Positions 46,613 through 55,882 of a stretch of DNA of 64,000 bases are shown here, piece after piece. The stretch's first letter is position 1. The number at the start of each line of letters is the position of its first letter. A program made the position numbers and the translations under genes. This DNA is from CAWIHA01 sp963835855 (lineage in GTDB: Bacteria > Acidobacteriota > Terriglobia > Bryobacterales > Bryobacteraceae), in contig CAWIHA010000011.1 of the NCBI GenBank assembly GCA_963835855.1, positions 1-64,000 of the forward strand, in the 5' to 3' direction. A model generated the notes under the pieces. That model saw nothing but the letters and a program-made list of their open reading frames with translations, was not told the DNA's origin and searched no databases.

Positions 46613-47851
46613 TCACTTCTGCCTCAACACGGAAATAATGTCGTCGGCTGTGATGACGCCCACCAACTTGCCGTCCTCATCGACCACGGGCAGGGTCAGA
46701 ATGTTGTACTTGTCGAACAGTTCTGTCATGCGATCCTGCTTCTCATCGACCGTAGCCCTGATGAGCGTGGCCGTGGCCAGCTCTTTCAACAGCTGCGTGC
46801 CCGTGGCGATGAAGACCTTCCCGATCGGCACCGCCGCAACCAGCTTGCCTGCGGCATCGATCAGAAACAGCGTGTTCAGTCCTTCCAGCAGGTCCTGGTT
46901 CGCCTTGAACGCGGTCATGGCATCGGCGGCAGTCGCGTTCTCGGGGAGCGCGACGTACTCGGTGTTCATCATGCCGCCGGCGGTGTCCTCTTCGTATTCG
47001 AGCAGCTCCCGGACTTCCGCCTTAGGCTCAACTTCCATCTTCTGAAGGATCTCCTCCGAAGCTTCCTCGTCCATCTCGGCGAGCGCGTCGGCGGCCTCGT
47101 CGGGAGCCATCTCCTCGATGATATCGGCTGCCTTTTCGGCCTCGAGCGATTCGAGAATCGCAGCCTGCATTTTCGGATCCACCTCGGAGAGTGCGTCGGC
47201 CGCCGCTTCGCTGTCGATGGTTTCGAAGATCGCCTCGCGCTCTTCGGGACTCAGATCTTCGACGATATCGGCCAGGTCGGCGGGGTGCAGATCTTCGAGC
47301 CTCTGGTGCGAGATGTTGAGGCGTAGCCGGCGCTGCGGATCCGCTTCGACGATGTTGCAGAATTCCCAGCGGATCGATTTCGGCGCGATGGGCTCTTGCA
47401 GCCGGCGGATCCAACGCCGCGGGAGCCAGCCCTGGAACACCCGGCGCAGCATGCTGCGCACGCCGACGTCCACCTCGAGCACGCGCAGAAGGTCGGAATC
47501 GTTGTGTTTGTGGATCTCGAAGGTGACGTCGTTCACCCGCACGACTTTCCGCCCGTTCACGTCGATAATTTGCTGGTCGAGCAGGTCCCGCGCGATGCGC
47601 AGCATGTATTCGTCATCATGGTAAGGGGTGAGAATCTCATCGCGGAGGTGCACGCCATCGAGCGAGATGGAGCGGATCTGGTCCCAGCGGACGGTGAGCC
47701 AGGTCCAGCCCCCGCCCACCAGGTATCGGTCCACGCGGACCGGGTCGACGAGCGGAACTAGCGCGGCGTCGTCGATGCGGCCAATGCGGCGGCCCTTGAG
47801 ATCGTAAACCTTCAGACCAAGGATTTCCGTGAAGTAAAGAATGTCGGCCAT
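46613..47851 (-). CDS. Pore-less MgtE-like sensor: PRC-barrel, MgtE-N and CBS pair
   Basis: 412 residues and no membrane helix. Residues 1-150 hold two PRC-barrel-like segments (LGLKVYDLKGRRIGRIDD; DVNGRKVVRVNDV), about 175-290 the helical MgtE N-domain (HPADLADIVEDLSPEEREA, then ESLEAEKAADIIEEM), and about 295-412 a CBS pair (MMNTEYVALPENATAADAM; ILTLPVVDEDGKLVGVITAD). In MgtE the last two domains bind Mg2+ and gate the pore. Here the pore is absent and an NRAMP-like transporter starts about four bases after the stop. Confidence 0.9.
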   Translation of the reverse strand: MADILYFTEILGLKVYDLKGRRIGRIDDAALVPLVDPVRVDRYLVGGGWTWLTVRWDQIRSISLDGVHLRDEILTPYHDDEYMLRIARDLLDQQIIDVNGRKVVRVNDVTFEIHKHNDSDLLRVLEVDVGVRSMLRRVFQGWLPRRWIRRLQEPIAPKSIRWEFCNIVEADPQRRLRLNISHQRLEDLHPADLADIVEDLSPEEREAIFETIDSEAAADALSEVDPKMQAAILESLEAEKAADIIEEMAPDEAADALAEMDEEASEEILQKMEVEPKAEVRELLEYEEDTAGGMMNTEYVALPENATAADAMTAFKANQDLLEGLNTLFLIDAAGKLVAAVPIGKVFIATGTQLLKELATATLIRATVDEKQDRMTELFDKYNILTLPVVDEDGKLVGVITADDIISVLRQK

Positions 47852-47960
47852 CGAAAGATGTCCTGCGATCGTGGCTTGCCTGGCAGCACCTTATACGATA
47901 ACCGCATGGCCGGCGAGCTACGATCCACGATCAACCCCACAACCCGCATGTCGCTGCTCA

Positions 47961-49436
47961 CTACCCAAGCTTCTGTTTGAGAAGCTCGTTCACGGCCCCC
48001 GGGTTCGCCTGGCCGCGGCTGGCCGCCATGACCTTACCGACGAAGAACCCGAACACCGCGGTTTTGCCGGCCTTGTACTGTTCGACCTGTTTCGGGTTCG
48101 CCGCGAGCACTTCGTCGACGATCTTCGCGAGCGCACCGGGATCGCTGATCTGCTTGAGGCCTTCGCGTTCCATGATCGCCCGCGCCGGCTCGCCGCTAGC
48201 CAACATCTTGGCAAAAACCTCCTTTGCCAGTTTGCCCGAGAGCTCGCCTCTCGCGATCAGCGCCAGAAGCTCACCCAACTGGCTGGCCGTGACCGGCGAT
48301 TCGGTGATGTCTTTGTCTTCGGCTTTGAGCGCCGCGGCCAGATCGCCCATCACCCAATTCGCGGCCGCACGCGAATCGCCCGAGGTCACGGCCGCTTGCT
48401 CAAAATACTCCGCCATGCCGCGCGTTGCCGTGAGCACTTCGGCATCGTACTCGCGCAGGCCGTACCTCTCAACGAACCGCTTGCGTTTGGCGGGCGGCAG
48501 CTCGGGCAGCTCGGATCGTACGCGAGCCCGCCAAGCATCGCTGAGATCGAGCGGCAGCAGGTCCGGCTCCGGGAAATAGCGGTAGTCGTGCGCGTGCTCT
48601 TTCGAGCGCATGTCGGCCGTCGCGCCGGTCTCGGGGTCGTAGAGCCGTGTCTCCTGCTGGACCGTTCCGCCGCTCTCGATCACCGCCACCTGCCGCGAGA
48701 TCTCATAGTCGAGCGCCATCCTCAGAAACCGGAACGAGTTCAGGTTCTTGACCTCGGCTTTGGTTCCGAACTTCTCTTGGCCGCGCGGCCTCACGGAGAC
48801 GTTCGCGTCGCAGCGCAGGTGGCCCTTCTCCATGTCGCAGGTCGAGACTTCGACATACTGCAGAAGGAGCTTCAGCTCGGTGAGATACGCGTAGGCTTCA
48901 GCCGAGCTGCGCATATCCGGATCGCTGACGATCTCGATCAGCGGCGTGCCGGTACGGTTCAGATCGATGTAGCTGTAGCGATCCGAATCGCGAAAGCCCT
49001 CATGCAGGCTCTTGCCCGCGTCGTCTTCCAGGTGCACACGCGTCACGCCAAGCCGCTTCGTCACGCCGTCCAGCAGGATGTCGATGTAGCCGTGCTCACC
49101 CACCGGCTGGTCGTACTGGCTGATCTGGTAGCCCTTGGGGAGGTCCGGATAGAAGTAGTTCTTCCGGGCGAAGCGCGACCGCGGATTCACCGTGCAATTG
49201 AGCGCCATGGCCGCTTTCATCGCCATCTCGACCGCGGTGCGGTTCAACACCGGCAGAGCGCCCGGCAGGCCCAGGCAGACCGGGCATACGTTTGTATTCG
49301 GCGGCGCGCCGAAACCGGCCGGACACGCGCAGTAGATTTTTGAGCGGGTCGCCAACTGCACGTGGACTTCCAGGCCGATCACGGGTTCGTACTTGGCCAG
49401 GATCTCCGGCGTGACGAGCGCGGCGGCGGAAGACAT
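47961..49436 (-). CDS. gatB: Asp/Glu-tRNA(Asn/Gln) amidotransferase subunit B
   Basis: 491 residues. Core starts YEPVIGLEVHVQL; has CPVCLGLPGALPVLN, FYPDLPKGYQISQYD and HLEDDAGK, and the helical YqeY-like C-terminal tail (VMAASRGQANPGAVNELL). Phosphorylates and amidates mischarged Asp-tRNA or Glu-tRNA with GatA/GatC. Start ATG 49436 is preferred over 49445 because CATAAT lies seven bases upstream, fitting a leaderless transcript. Confidence 0.96.
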   Translation of the reverse strand: MSSAAALVTPEILAKYEPVIGLEVHVQLATRSKIYCACPAGFGAPPNTNVCPVCLGLPGALPVLNRTAVEMAMKAAMALNCTVNPRSRFARKNYFYPDLPKGYQISQYDQPVGEHGYIDILLDGVTKRLGVTRVHLEDDAGKSLHEGFRDSDRYSYIDLNRTGTPLIEIVSDPDMRSSAEAYAYLTELKLLLQYVEVSTCDMEKGHLRCDANVSVRPRGQEKFGTKAEVKNLNSFRFLRMALDYEISRQVAVIESGGTVQQETRLYDPETGATADMRSKEHAHDYRYFPEPDLLPLDLSDAWRARVRSELPELPPAKRKRFVERYGLREYDAEVLTATRGMAEYFEQAAVTSGDSRAAANWVMGDLAAALKAEDKDITESPVTASQLGELLALIARGELSGKLAKEVFAKMLASGEPARAIMEREGLKQISDPGALAKIVDEVLAANPKQVEQYKAGKTAVFGFFVGKVMAASRGQANPGAVNELLKQKLG

Positions 49437-49507
49437 GAATATCATTATGCCGCACGGCGCCGCGGCTCTCGCACCGCCCCTCCGCTACAATAAACCCAGA
49501 CGCCACC

Positions 49508-50887
49508 ATGGCCAAGGAATACGACCTGACTCCCAGGTGTGTGCCAGCGGTCGAGACGCCGTTCCGGCGCATTGCGACCGCGATTCCAGCGCCCGAGTCG
49601 GTTCTAATCCTCGAACAACTCGCCCGGTACGAGCCCCTATCCATGCGCGGCCAGCCGCCCATTGTTTGGGACCGCGCCGAAGGTTTCCAGGTCTGGGATG
49701 CGTGGGGCAACTGCTGGGTGGACTGGTCTTCCGCCGTGCTCGTCGCCAACGCGGGGCACGGCCGGAGCGAGATCCGCGACGCCATCGCGCAGCAGGCCGC
49801 CAGCTCGCTGCTAACAAACTATTGCTTCCCGAGCGAGATCCGCGCGCGCTTGGTCGAGCGGCTGGCTTCGCTGCTGCCTGAACCGCTGAAGCGCATCTTT
49901 CTGCTGACCACCGGCTCAGAAGCGGTCGAGTGCGCCATCAAGCTCTGCCGCGCCTATGGCGTGCGCCATGGCGGACGCTCCAAGCACGTGATCGTGTCGT
50001 TCGATCAGGCCTTCCACGGCCGCACGCTGGGCGCGCAGCAGGCCGGCGGCATCCCGGCACTCAAGGATTGGATCGTCAACCTCGACGCGGGCTTTGTGCA
50101 GGCGCCGTTTCCGGATGGTTTCTGGACCCCGGATACGTCGTTTGAGGCGTTCGAGCGGTGCCTGTCCGAGGCGGGCGTCGAGCCACAGAACGTTGCCGGC
50201 GTGATTCTAGAGACGTACCAGGGCGGCAGCGCCGCCTTCGCGCCGCGTCCTTACATGGAAGCGCTGCGGCAGTGGTCAACCGGACACAAGGTACTGCTGG
50301 TGTGCGATGAAGTGCAGGCGGGATTCGGCCGCACTGGAACGCTGTGGGGCTTCGAGCACTACGGCATCGTTCCGGATCTGGCGTGCTTCGGCAAAGGCAT
50401 CTCCAGCTCACTCCCCATCGCAGCCGTCGCGGGCCGCGCCGATGTCATGGACCTGTTCGGCCCGGGCACGATGACTTCGACGCACACCGGCAATCCCGTC
50501 TGCTGCGCCGCCGCGCTGGCTTCGATCGGCCGGATCGTCAACGAAAATCTGGCTGGCCGCGCTCAGGAAACCGGCGCTGTGCTGCATGATTGCCTGCACG
50601 CGCTCCAGGCGCGGTTCCCGCAAATCGGGTTTATCGGCGGAAAGGGGCTGGTTGCGGGGGTCGCGTGCGTGCGGCCCGGGACCAGGGAGCCCGATGGCGA
50701 CCTGGCCTGGGATGTCGTGCGGCGTTCGGTCGAAAAGGGTGTGTTGATGTTCAGCCCGGTCGGCCATGGTGGCGCCACTATCAAGATCTGCCCGCCGCTC
50801 GTGATCACCAGGGAAGCTCTCCTTGACAGCTTCACCGGCTTCGAAGAAGCATTCTCCGAATCGCTGTGCCAGGAGGCGGCCGTCTGA
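49508..50887 (+). CDS. Class III PLP aminotransferase
   Basis: 459 residues. Fold-type I aminotransferase with TTGSEAVECAIKLCR, FHGRTLGA, LLVCDEVQAGFGRTG and the PLP lysine K296 in FGKGISSSLP. Resembles 4-aminobutyrate/acetylornithine-type enzymes; substrate not clear. Its stop overlaps the start of the oxidoreductase gene (TGATG), so the two probably act in one pathway, for example an amino-sugar or inositol-type route. TACAAT at 49486-49491 is the likely -10. Confidence 0.88.
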   Translation: MAKEYDLTPRCVPAVETPFRRIATAIPAPESVLILEQLARYEPLSMRGQPPIVWDRAEGFQVWDAWGNCWVDWSSAVLVANAGHGRSEIRDAIAQQAASSLLTNYCFPSEIRARLVERLASLLPEPLKRIFLLTTGSEAVECAIKLCRAYGVRHGGRSKHVIVSFDQAFHGRTLGAQQAGGIPALKDWIVNLDAGFVQAPFPDGFWTPDTSFEAFERCLSEAGVEPQNVAGVILETYQGGSAAFAPRPYMEALRQWSTGHKVLLVCDEVQAGFGRTGTLWGFEHYGIVPDLACFGKGISSSLPIAAVAGRADVMDLFGPGTMTSTHTGNPVCCAAALASIGRIVNENLAGRAQETGAVLHDCLHALQARFPQIGFIGGKGLVAGVACVRPGTREPDGDLAWDVVRRSVEKGVLMFSPVGHGGATIKICPPLVITREALLDSFTGFEEAFSESLCQEAAV

Positions 50888-52152
50888 TGCCAAAAATGAG
50901 GGTCGCGATCATCGGCGGCGGCATGATCACGCATCGCCAACTGCTGCCGTCGCTGTATCAGATCGAGCGGGAAGGACGCATCGGCCAGATCACCGTCTGC
51001 GCGCGGACACGCCGGACTGTGGCCGAACTGGCCGCCTCGGAGACCCTGCGCCGCGCGTTTCCGGGCCAGACCTTCCACGCCTTTCCCGACTCCGGCGATC
51101 CCGGCCAACCGCATCCCGAGCTGTACCGCGAGGTGATCGGGGAAATGCCGCCGCGCAACCTCGTCGTAGTGGCCGTGCCGGATCAGCTCCACTTTGAGGT
51201 CATCATGACTGCTCTTCGCGCGAACCAGCACGTGCTTACCGTCAAGCCGCTCGTGCGGAGAGCTGCCGAAGCGGCGGAGATTGAAAGGGAAGCCTTCTCG
51301 CGCGGCCTGATGGCCGGCATCGAATATCACAAGCGCTTCGACCATCGCAGCCTGATCGCGCGAAGGCAGTATCGCGAAGGTCTGTTCGGCGAGTTCCGGC
51401 TCGGCGCGGCGTGCCTGCTCGAGAAGTGGCATTACCGCCACTCGAACTTTCAGAACTGGTGCACGGTGGAGAACTCCGATGCGTTTACCTATATCGGCTG
51501 CCACTATATCGACTTGGTGCATTTCATCACCGGCCTCCTGCCCATCGCGGTGAGCGTGCACGGCATCCGCGACCGTTACCCGAACGGCAACGAGGGCTTC
51601 CTCTGGACGGACGCGCGCGTCCTTTGGTCGAACGGCGCGTGCCTCAATGTTCAGAACGCGCTCGGCTTCCCCGATGCAGCGCCGGGCGCGAACGCGCAAG
51701 GTCTCACCATGTACTGCGCCGGGGCGGACAACGGCGCGCTCATCGCACACTCCGATCAGTACCGAGGGTTGGAATATTCTTACGCGCGAACACCCAGCGC
51801 CTCCGGCGCGGCCGGGTACGCCGAGCCCAACCCTGATTATTTCCAGTACCTCGATCTCGGAGGCCTGGGTTTGGCGCCGGCAGGTTACGGCTACCGCTCG
51901 GTCGTGCACATCGTCTCCAACGCGCTCCGCCTTGAGAGGGAGACCGCAGGCCTCGACGGTGCCGAAGCCCTGGCGCGGCGTCAGCGGATACTGAAAGAGT
52001 TCGACGAGGCCGGTATCATGGCGACGCCCGCGAACAGCCGCTCGAACGAGCTTGCGATCGAAGCCGGGCGGCTTTCGATCCTGAACGGAGGCCGGGAGGC
52101 CGTGATCGATTACGGCAACCAGCCGCGCGTCCGGCTCCGCGAATATGCATGA
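50887..52152 (+). CDS. Gfo/Idh/MocA-family oxidoreductase
   Basis: 421 residues. N-terminal NAD-binding fold VAIIGGGMITHRQLLPSL, then VTVKPLVR-type motif (VLTVKPLVRRAAEA, equivalent to the EKP active-site lysine) and a C-terminal domain with GCHYIDLVHFITG. Acts on sugars or cyclitols with NAD(P). Overlaps the aminotransferase stop; together they may oxidise and transaminate one substrate, which is inference. Confidence 0.87.
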   Translation: MPKMRVAIIGGGMITHRQLLPSLYQIEREGRIGQITVCARTRRTVAELAASETLRRAFPGQTFHAFPDSGDPGQPHPELYREVIGEMPPRNLVVVAVPDQLHFEVIMTALRANQHVLTVKPLVRRAAEAAEIEREAFSRGLMAGIEYHKRFDHRSLIARRQYREGLFGEFRLGAACLLEKWHYRHSNFQNWCTVENSDAFTYIGCHYIDLVHFITGLLPIAVSVHGIRDRYPNGNEGFLWTDARVLWSNGACLNVQNALGFPDAAPGANAQGLTMYCAGADNGALIAHSDQYRGLEYSYARTPSASGAAGYAEPNPDYFQYLDLGGLGLAPAGYGYRSVVHIVSNALRLERETAGLDGAEALARRQRILKEFDEAGIMATPANSRSNELAIEAGRLSILNGGREAVIDYGNQPRVRLREYA

Positions 52153-52291
52153 GCCCGCCTTTTGCTTTTTTCTGCTGGTTTTGCTAAGTTATCGGTTTTG
52201 ATCGAGCCACGTTGCGGCTGCATTCCTTACCGGTCCCCACAGCGCCTTCCCGGAGCCCGAGTGCGGCGCTCAGTGCGGCTGCCGTGACACC

Positions 52292-52762
52292 ATGGCGGAT
52301 AATAGGACGAGCGAGACCAAGCGCGTAGACACCTACCTCGATTCCGCATTGGGCAGCGCGGATGAAGCTGAGCGCTTGGTTCTGGACGTGGCCCGTGCGG
52401 CCGGCGTCCCGGAGGACGAATTGCACAAGTTAGGGATGGCCGTCCACGAGTCGATCGTCAACGCCGTTGTGCATGGCAACCGTTATAACGCCCGAAAGAA
52501 GGTTCACCTCGAAGTGGCAAATGCACTGGACCGCCTGACCGTGACCGTCACGGATGAAGGGGAAGGGTTCGAACTCACTGCGCTGCCCGATCCAGTGGCC
52601 GAGCAGAACCTGCTCCAGCAGTCAGGCCGCGGTATTTTCCTCATCCGGACATTCGTCGATGAGTTTCGGGTCCGTCGGCTGGCCCCGTGCGGAACCGAAG
52701 TCAAGCTGGTAAAGTACATACGCAAGCCATCATCAAGTTCCTTAAGGAGGTCGAATCTGTGA
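52292..52762 (+). CDS. RsbW-like anti-sigma/serine kinase ATPase
   Basis: 156 residues with a GHKL ATPase fold: N-box HESIVNAVVHGN, DEGEGF and GRGIFLIRTFVDEF. This is the form of SpoIIAB/RsbW partner-switch kinases that bind a sigma factor and phosphorylate a STAS antagonist. The stop overlaps the start of the STAS gene (GTGA). No sigma factor gene is adjacent. Confidence 0.92.
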   Translation: MADNRTSETKRVDTYLDSALGSADEAERLVLDVARAAGVPEDELHKLGMAVHESIVNAVVHGNRYNARKKVHLEVANALDRLTVTVTDEGEGFELTALPDPVAEQNLLQQSGRGIFLIRTFVDEFRVRRLAPCGTEVKLVKYIRKPSSSSLRRSNL

Positions 52763-53103
52763 GTGCTAAACTCAGCCCGCGCCAGGTGGGCGACGTTACT
52801 GTCATTGATGTTTCCGGCCGGATCACGTTGGGAGAGGGTTCGAGCAATCTTCGAGACGGCATCCGGGCCCTGCTGTCGAAGGGGCAGAAGAAGGTGCTGC
52901 TGAACCTCGGAGACGTTTCCTACATCGATAGCTCGGGGATCGGCGAGCTGGTCTCGGCCTTTACGTCGGTTACAAATCAGGGCGGCCGGTTGAAGCTCCT
53001 GAATCTGACCAAAAGGGTTCGAGATCTGTTGCAGATCACGAAGCTCTATACCGTCTTCGAGGTGTTCGACGACGAGGCATCGGCGATCCGCAGCTTCTCG
53101 TAA
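52759..53103 (+). CDS. STAS-domain anti-anti-sigma factor
   Basis: 114 residues from GTG 52759, with AAGGAGG upstream. SpoIIAA/RsbV fold with the conserved phospho-acceptor serine in YIDSSGIGELVS and the N-terminal VIDVSGRITLG. Its phosphorylation by the RsbW-like protein encoded immediately before it would set the switch. Sigma target unknown. Confidence 0.94.
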   Translation: MSAKLSPRQVGDVTVIDVSGRITLGEGSSNLRDGIRALLSKGQKKVLLNLGDVSYIDSSGIGELVSAFTSVTNQGGRLKLLNLTKRVRDLLQITKLYTVFEVFDDEASAIRSFS

Positions 53104-53230
53104 CGGGCCGAAAGTTCTGGCAGTGGCATGGTGCCGGGGAATCGGTGTAGAGAACTGTCCCCTGGCGGCGTGCCCCAGCGCGGTGGGACCGCAGCCCTTA
53201 TGCTAAAATGAAATCGCTCCTGAGGTTTCC

Positions 53231-53935
53231 GTGGACAGAATCACCCGTAAACAATTAAAAAGTGACGAGTTTGCCATCAAAGCCGGGCAAACCGTAGAGT
53301 TCTTCAGCGAGCATCGCCAGCAGGTCGTCTGGTATGGCGCCGCTGGTATCGTCGCGGTGTTGCTGGTGCTGGGGGTCTTCGGTTATCGCAGCCACCAGCG
53401 CGCCATCCGCGAGAATGCGCTGGATGCCGCTCTTGAAATTCAGAATGCGAACGTCGGCCCGGCACGGAGCCAGTTCGTTCGCACCTTCCCTTCCGAGGGG
53501 GAAAGAAACAAGGCGGCCGAGAAGGCGTTCCGTGATCTGGCGGGCAAATACTCCGGCACGAACGAGGGCACGATCGCCGAGTACTACCTGGGTGTCATCG
53601 CCGCGGACGAAGGCAAGCTGGCAGAGGCGGAAAAACATTATAAGCAGGTAGTCGATTCCGGTAACTATAACTATGCATCGATTGCCGAGCTTGCGCTGGC
53701 AGACATCTATAAGAACGAAGGCAAGCTAGCCGACGGCGAAAAACTCCTGCGAGCCCTGATAGCCAACCCCTCAGATTTCGTGTCTAAGGACCAGGCCACG
53801 ATCGCATTGGCTCGCCTGATTGCATCCAGCCATCCCGAGGAGGCCCGCAACCTGCTTCTGCCGCTGCGCACCGAAAACAGCGCCGTCAGCCGTGTGGTGG
53901 TGGCCGCGCTCGGCGAAATCTCGCAGATGAAGTAG
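53231..53935 (+). CDS. Membrane-anchored TPR protein
   Basis: 234 residues from GTG 53231. Short basic cytoplasmic segment, one helix (about 32-50, WYGAAGIVAVLLVLGVFGY), then periplasmic TPR-like helices (AEYYLGVIAADEGKLAEAEK; LADIYKNEGKLADGEKLL). Same architecture as YfgM, an envelope-chaperone-network protein. Followed eight bases later by the dGTPase-like gene. Confidence 0.85.
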   Translation: MDRITRKQLKSDEFAIKAGQTVEFFSEHRQQVVWYGAAGIVAVLLVLGVFGYRSHQRAIRENALDAALEIQNANVGPARSQFVRTFPSEGERNKAAEKAFRDLAGKYSGTNEGTIAEYYLGVIAADEGKLAEAEKHYKQVVDSGNYNYASIAELALADIYKNEGKLADGEKLLRALIANPSDFVSKDQATIALARLIASSHPEEARNLLLPLRTENSAVSRVVVAALGEISQMK

Positions 53936-53943
53936 TTGCCCGG

Positions 53944-55062
53944 ATGAAAACGGCGCGCCTGGGACCGCGATTCCCGGTCGAACAAAGCCGCGGCCGCCGC
54001 TACCCCGAGCTGTCTCATCCTTACCGGAACGAATTCCAGCGCGACCGCGACCGCATCGTCCACGCGCGCGCGTTCCGGCGCCTGGAAGACAAGACCCAGG
54101 TCTTCACGGCCGGTCTCTCGGACCACTTCCGCAACCGGCTGACGCACACAATCGAGGTCTCGCAGATCGCCCGCACGGTTGCTTCGGCGATCGGCCTCGA
54201 TGAAGACCTCACTGAAGCTCTCTCGCTCGCGCACGACATCGGCCACCCCCCGTTCGCTCATGCCGGAGAAGAGGAGCTCGACCGGCAGATGGGCCGCTTC
54301 GGCGAGCACTTCGATCACAACCTGCACGCGCTCCGCATCGTCGAGAGCTTCGAGCAGCGCTACGCGCGTTTCCCAGGGTTGAACCTGACATTCGAGGTCC
54401 GCGAGGGTATTGTCAAGCACTCGCGCGATCTGGCTCCCGGTCCCGATCTTGAAGAGTACCTGCCCGGCTTGCGCCCCCCGCTCGAAGCGCAGCTCATCGA
54501 TTGGGCCGACGAGATCGCTTATAACACTGCGGATCTCGACGACGCATTTTCCGCGCGCTTTTTTGAAATTGCCGCCGTGGTGGAAAATGTCCCGCAGTTC
54601 GCCGGGATTTGGGTCGAGATCGAGAGCCAGTTCCCCGGCGCGTCCGAGCGCATCTGGTTTCAGGAGAGCCTGCGGCGGCTGATCGACCTATTGGTCTCGG
54701 GCCTGATCGAGGGGACCCGAAAGGCCATCGAGAACGCCGGGGTTAGCACTGTCGAGGACGTGCGGCGGCATCCAAGCCGGCTGGCCTGCTTCAACGCGCC
54801 CGCCGCCGGGCTGAATTCCGCGTTGAAGCAGTTTTTGCACCGGCACGTTTACTTCTCCCCGCCGCTGGTGGAGGAGCGGCGCCGCTCCGCCACGATGATC
54901 GCCGAGCTCTTCCAATTCTTCCTGGAACACCCTGAGCGCCTGCCCGCTTCTTACCTGGAGGAAGCCGCCGGCCAGCCGCTGCACTGGCTTGTGTGCGACT
55001 ACATCGCCGGCATGACCGACGGCTATTTCTGCCGCATCCATAAGGAGATGCTCGGGGGCTAA
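53944..55062 (+). CDS. dgt: dGTP triphosphohydrolase-like HD protein
   Basis: 372 residues. HD-domain ligands in RLTHTIEVSQIAR, LAHDIGHPPFAHAGE and ADEIAYNTADLDDA; N-terminal RNEFQRDRDRIVHARAFRRL is the dGTPase signature. Hydrolyses dNTPs to nucleoside and tripolyphosphate, controlling dNTP pools. Length matches the short type 2 family. Confidence 0.93.
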   Translation: MKTARLGPRFPVEQSRGRRYPELSHPYRNEFQRDRDRIVHARAFRRLEDKTQVFTAGLSDHFRNRLTHTIEVSQIARTVASAIGLDEDLTEALSLAHDIGHPPFAHAGEEELDRQMGRFGEHFDHNLHALRIVESFEQRYARFPGLNLTFEVREGIVKHSRDLAPGPDLEEYLPGLRPPLEAQLIDWADEIAYNTADLDDAFSARFFEIAAVVENVPQFAGIWVEIESQFPGASERIWFQESLRRLIDLLVSGLIEGTRKAIENAGVSTVEDVRRHPSRLACFNAPAAGLNSALKQFLHRHVYFSPPLVEERRRSATMIAELFQFFLEHPERLPASYLEEAAGQPLHWLVCDYIAGMTDGYFCRIHKEMLGG

Positions 55063-55153
55063 TGGGCAGGCTCGGGCGCGATTCACAATCGTCAACCCGC
55101 CCGGGCGGTAAGCCTTCGGGAGCCGTATGCGATGATGGAGATCCACTCCCGTT

Positions 55154-55786
55154 ATGGCCTGTAAGATTTGTGAAACGCGCCGTCCGCGGCGCGCTTGTCC
55201 CGGCGCCGGGGGCGAGATCTGCCCGGTGTGCTGCGGCACCGAGCGCGAGAACAGCATCGCCTGCCCGCTCGACTGCCCGTACCTCGAAGAGGCCCGTGCC
55301 CGCGAAAAGTCCCCGGTCCTCGATCCGAAGGATATTCCGAACCTGGATATTCAGGTTTCGGACCAGTTCCTGCGCGACAGGGAGCCGCTGCTGGCTTTCC
55401 TGGCCCGCGCTGTGGTCGAAGCCGGACTCGATACCGCCGGCGCCGTGGACACCGATGTGCGCGAGGCGCTAGATTCGCTGATTCGCACGTACCGTACGCT
55501 CCAGAGTGGCCTCTATTACGAGACCCGGCCAGCGAATCTGCTCGCGGCCGGCATCCAGGGCCGGCTGCGCGAAAGTATCGACGAGTTCCGGCGCAAGGAT
55601 ACAGAGCAGCACGGAATGGCGACGCTGCGCGATGCTGACGTGCTGGGCGTGCTCGTGTTTCTTCGGCGCATGGAGTGGCAACACAATAACGGGCGCAAGC
55701 GCGGCCGCGCGTTCCTTGATTTCCTGGGGAGATACTTTGCGGGCACGAGCGACGCGGCATCTGCCTCGCCGCTCGTGCTGCCATAG
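55154..55786 (+). CDS. Cys-rich zinc-ribbon protein of unknown function
   Basis: 210 residues. Four cysteine groups in the first 45 residues (CKIC, CPGAGGEICPVCCGT, CPLDCPYL) suggest two zinc or Fe-S sites; the remainder is helical with no known motif. CPVCCGT followed by CPLDCPYL occurs in small acidobacterial proteins often near SEC-C-type domains. Location cytosolic. Function unknown. Confidence 0.8.
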   Translation: MACKICETRRPRRACPGAGGEICPVCCGTERENSIACPLDCPYLEEARAREKSPVLDPKDIPNLDIQVSDQFLRDREPLLAFLARAVVEAGLDTAGAVDTDVREALDSLIRTYRTLQSGLYYETRPANLLAAGIQGRLRESIDEFRRKDTEQHGMATLRDADVLGVLVFLRRMEWQHNNGRKRGRAFLDFLGRYFAGTSDAASASPLVLP

Positions 55787-55882
55787 GCGAGCTTCACCTC
55801 CGATTCCCTCATTCTTGCGAACAGTTTGTTTTGGTGCGGCGCCGCTTTATGATAGGTAACGAGGATTTGCGGGGGGCTGGTT

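Noticed and set aside
47841..49343. 500-codon plus-strand frame opposite gatB
   Set aside because: Antisense of gatB; no start signal or domain.
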